NCBI GenBank assembly: GCA_002763025.1
Contig: PCYG01000012.1
Location: 1-7,585 of the forward strand
From: Candidatus Woesearchaeota archaeon CG10_big_fil_rev_8_21_14_0_10_32_24
Lineage (GTDB): Archaea; Nanobdellota; Nanobdellia; Woesearchaeales; GW2011-AR9
Reading direction: 5' to 3'
Length of the DNA: 7,585 nucleotides
Within the stretch, counting starts at the first letter, position 1; every line of letters begins with the position of its first letter. Of this stretch, positions 6,474 to 7,585 are shown piece after piece. Under the pieces are notes generated by a model. It was not told where the DNA came from and ran no database searches. It saw only the letters and a list, made by a program, of their open reading frames with translations. Both the position numbers and the translations under genes were made by a program.

Positions 6474-6507
6474 CAATTTAAGTATAATTTAGGAGGCGAT
6501 TATATAA

Positions 6508-6615
6508 ATGTTTTGGAAAAAAAAGGCTAATTTGGAACCTACAAGGAAGGCGAGGTATGAACCCATTCGCAAACAATCAAAAACCCAACCACAGCAAGCT
6601 GTGGGGTATGTTTAG
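6508..6615 (+). CDS. Small ORF (35 codons) with strong Shine-Dalgarno, possibly a truncated gene
   Basis: AGGAGGCGAT (6491-6500) matches nine of ten bases of the ideal archaeal SD and precedes the ATG at 6508, with 11 nt between AGGAGG and the ATG. It is the strongest SD in the window. The product starts MFWKKKANLEPTRKARYEP and is very basic, with no recognisable family. From codon 16 it runs through the first 27-bp direct repeat (6554-6580) and then through hairpin 1 (6589-6604), stopping at TAG just beyond. The last third is therefore repeat sequence, which suggests that a repeat or mobile module inserted into and shortened an older gene. Alternatives are a genuine small basic protein, a chance ORF, or a decayed fragment. 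It diverges from the L34e operon, whose ATG lies 113 nt away. No function is assigned. Confidence 0.35.
   Translation: MFWKKKANLEPTRKARYEPIRKQSKTQPQQAVGYV
6589..6604. repeat. Hairpin 1 of the repeat module
   Basis: CCACAGC-AA-GCTGTGG is seven perfect pairs around AA (in practice six pairs with a CAAG loop), followed by GGTATG. Aligned with hairpin 2, it keeps the GCAAGC tip while stem pairs differ in a compensatory way. Confidence 0.7.
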
Positions 6616-6651
6616 ATTAATATTGGGTATTTGGTGTTTGCTCTTAATTAG

Positions 6652-6667
6652 TCGCTGCAAGCAGCGG
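6652..6667. repeat. Hairpin 2 of the repeat module
   Basis: TCGCTGC-AA-GCAGCGG has six Watson-Crick pairs plus one T-G pair around AA, followed by GGTATG, which begins the second direct repeat. Compared with hairpin 1, A-T has become T-A and A-T has become G-C at two stem positions, while C-G has become T-G at the base. Confidence 0.7.
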
Positions 6668-6690
6668 GGTATGAACCCATTCGCAAACAA

Positions 6691-7455
6691 TCAATAAACC
6701 TTAAGCAATTTCCGTAATCCAATACTAAATACGATTGAAAAAATAATGTATAAACCTAACCATCCTGGTTTCCAGCCTAATAAGGTATATTTACCAAGAG
6801 GTTTAAGAGGTTTATAATTAATAGTAATACTTTTGATATCTGAATGGTCATAAGTTTCAACAGCAGGAGCATATGTGAAATCTGTTGTAATAATAACCTT
6901 CTTCGTTTGTTCAATGTCATTAGTTTTTATTTTGAGATCATGTTCACCTTTTACACTTTTCAATTGCCAAGTGATACCTGAATTAATATCTTGTTCAGCA
7001 GATCCAATAATCTCTGTGCCTGCGGGTGGAATCAACATTGCCTTTCCTCCTACCCCTTTTTCAAATTGGGCTGTCACAGAATAAGTTTCACCCGGAAAAA
7101 TTGGTTCAGCACCTAGATGTGCATTCATCCATCCAAAAATAAGAATGATGGGCAAAAAGGTAATTAAGGTTGCCTTCATAGAATGTTTCATGTAATCCAT
7201 GTTTTTTGACATTGCTTCTTTCTGCAATTTCATGGCTTCTTTTGGCTGATCACGTAATGATTTGATACGTTTTTGATAATCCTTTTGTTCATCTTTGAGA
7301 CGTTTCATCTCATTTTGATTTGTAAAATATTTGTACACAATTGTAATAATTAACGTAATTAATAAGGCTAAAATAACAACAGCAAAAAATGGACTTTTAT
7401 TTAATAAAGGCTGAAAAATAGGACTAAATACTGGATCTAAAAAAGATGTTGCCAT
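6691..7455 (-). CDS. EMC3/TMCO1-family (DUF106) membrane protein with extracytoplasmic insert
   Basis: A 254-residue protein of the archaeal DUF106 family, in the Oxa1/YidC/EMC3/TMCO1/GET1 superfamily of membrane protein insertases. TM1 is about residues 22-44. A cytosolic charged coiled coil follows (45-85, NEMKRLKDEQKDYQKRIKSL then Met-rich QKEAMSKNMDYMKHSM). TM2 is about 93-112 and TM3 about 230-250, ending with a basic RKLLKVY tail. Typical archaeal members have about 170-200 residues. Here about 115 residues (113-228), beta-rich in appearance and without cysteines, sit between TM2 and TM3; with the N-out topology known for the family they face outside the cell. Lys/Arg flank the cytosolic ends, in line with this topology. 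The gene neighbours L34e/L14e, as in many archaea. The stop TGA (6693-6691) lies inside a 27-bp repeat. The start at 7455 is set by a TATA box about 27 nt upstream. Confidence 0.85.
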   Translation of the reverse strand: MATSFLDPVFSPIFQPLLNKSPFFAVVILALLITLIITIVYKYFTNQNEMKRLKDEQKDYQKRIKSLRDQPKEAMKLQKEAMSKNMDYMKHSMKATLITFLPIILIFGWMNAHLGAEPIFPGETYSVTAQFEKGVGGKAMLIPPAGTEIIGSAEQDINSGITWQLKSVKGEHDLKIKTNDIEQTKKVIITTDFTYAPAVETYDHSDIKSITINYKPLKPLGKYTLLGWKPGWLGLYIIFSIVFSIGLRKLLKVY

Positions 7456-7477
7456 TTTATTTTTTATGAAGAAGTTT

Positions 7478-7487
7478 GTTTATAAAC
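7478..7487 (-). promoter_or_regulatory. TATA box of the EMC3-like gene (leaderless promoter)
   Basis: GTTTATAAAC, itself a perfect 10-bp palindrome, is centred about 27 nt before the ATG at 7455, and no SD occurs between them. This predicts a leaderless transcript. A second TATA-like motif, TCTATAAATC (7502-7493 on the minus strand), could start a slightly longer one. Confidence 0.55.
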
Positions 7488-7513
7488 ATTGTGGATTTAT
7501 AGATGATGGGTAC

Positions 7514-7585
7514 TTAAGCTGGCCCTTGCAATCTTTTTCTCAAAAGACCTGAAATTAGGATCCCGGCAGCATCATTAATATCCTT
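7514..7585 (-). CDS. C-terminal end of an unidentified protein (partial)
   Basis: An open frame enters at the window edge (base 7585, in frame) and ends at TAA (7516-7514). It encodes 23 residues, with DINDAAGILISGLLRKRLQG followed by PA. The amphipathic, alanine/leucine-rich end with a basic RKR looks like a real protein C-terminus rather than noise, and no frame break occurs. By gene order in other archaea, the neighbour upstream of a DUF106/EMC3 gene is often secY or adk, but I do not recognise these residues as either. It ends 58 nt before the EMC3-like ATG, which has its own promoter. Confidence 0.5.
   Translation of the reverse strand, partial: KDINDAAGILISGLLRKRLQGPA

Larger units (their letters stand above)
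6554..6694. repeat. Direct repeat / hairpin module, probable mobile-element remnant
   Basis: A 27-bp perfect direct repeat occurs at 6554-6580 and 6668-6694 (offset 114). Hairpin 1 (6589-6604, CCACAGC-AA-GCTGTGG) lies between the copies, and hairpin 2 (6652-6667, TCGCTGC-AA-GCAGCGG) abuts the second copy. Each is followed by GGTATG. A further inverted repeat, 6569-6588 against 6623-6641, with one mismatch, one extra base and a few more differences, encloses hairpin 1. The hairpin-plus-GGGGTATG layout resembles subterminal palindromes of IS200/IS605-type elements and their non-autonomous derivatives, but no tnpA or tnpB is in the window, and IS200/IS605 insertion does not normally duplicate 27 bp. 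A local tandem duplication is the other explanation. The right copy contains the stop codon of the EMC3-like gene. Confidence 0.6.

Noticed and set aside
6554..6694. CRISPR array
   Set aside because: There are only two copies of the 27-bp repeat, the spacing of 87 bp is too long for a spacer, and no cas gene is present.

Overview
This is an AT-rich archaeal window. The evidence is a pelota (aPelota/Dom34) gene, a TrmB-family regulator, an archaeal-type PheRS pair with an N-terminal winged-helix region on PheS, the archaeal/eukaryotic-only ribosomal proteins L34e and L14e, and an archaeal EMC3-like (DUF106) membrane insertase. Several genes have a TATA box about 26 nt before the ATG, which points to leaderless archaeal mRNAs. 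Base composition, the compact proteins and the style of the EMC3-like protein suggest a DPANN-type lineage (Woesearchaeota/Pacearchaeota-like). That placement is inference, not shown by the sequence.

Layout. Positions 1-156 hold a GC-rich, strongly folded non-coding element with no recognised family. On the + strand follow pelA (258-1307), a TrmB-like regulator (1473-2267), a second folded non-coding element (2315-2454), then pheS (2498-4021) and pheT (4021-5685), coupled by a 1-nt stop/start overlap. pheT converges on a minus-strand ribosomal protein operon: L34e (6394-6119) and L14e (6122-5715), which overlap by 4 nt. Between that operon and the minus-strand EMC3-like gene (7455-6691) lies a 270-bp non-conserved stretch. 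It contains a 35-codon ORF with a near-perfect Shine-Dalgarno sequence and a repeat module: two 27-bp direct repeats enclosing one hairpin, with a second, related hairpin abutting the second repeat. The last 72 bases encode the C-terminal 23 residues of an unidentified minus-strand protein.

How the genes work together. Nearly everything concerns protein synthesis or its quality control: ribosome rescue (pelota), tRNA-Phe charging (PheRS), the large ribosomal subunit (L34e, L14e) and membrane protein insertion (EMC3-like). EMC3/DUF106 and L34e/L14e are neighbours in many archaea next to secY/adk/cmk; here cmk is absent from between them.

The least explained material is non-coding. Two elements of about 140-156 nt share a design: long arms that pair in exact register around a folded core. 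One is GC-rich. The other can form two mutually exclusive inner hairpins. The third item is the repeat/hairpin module, whose two hairpins show compensatory base changes.
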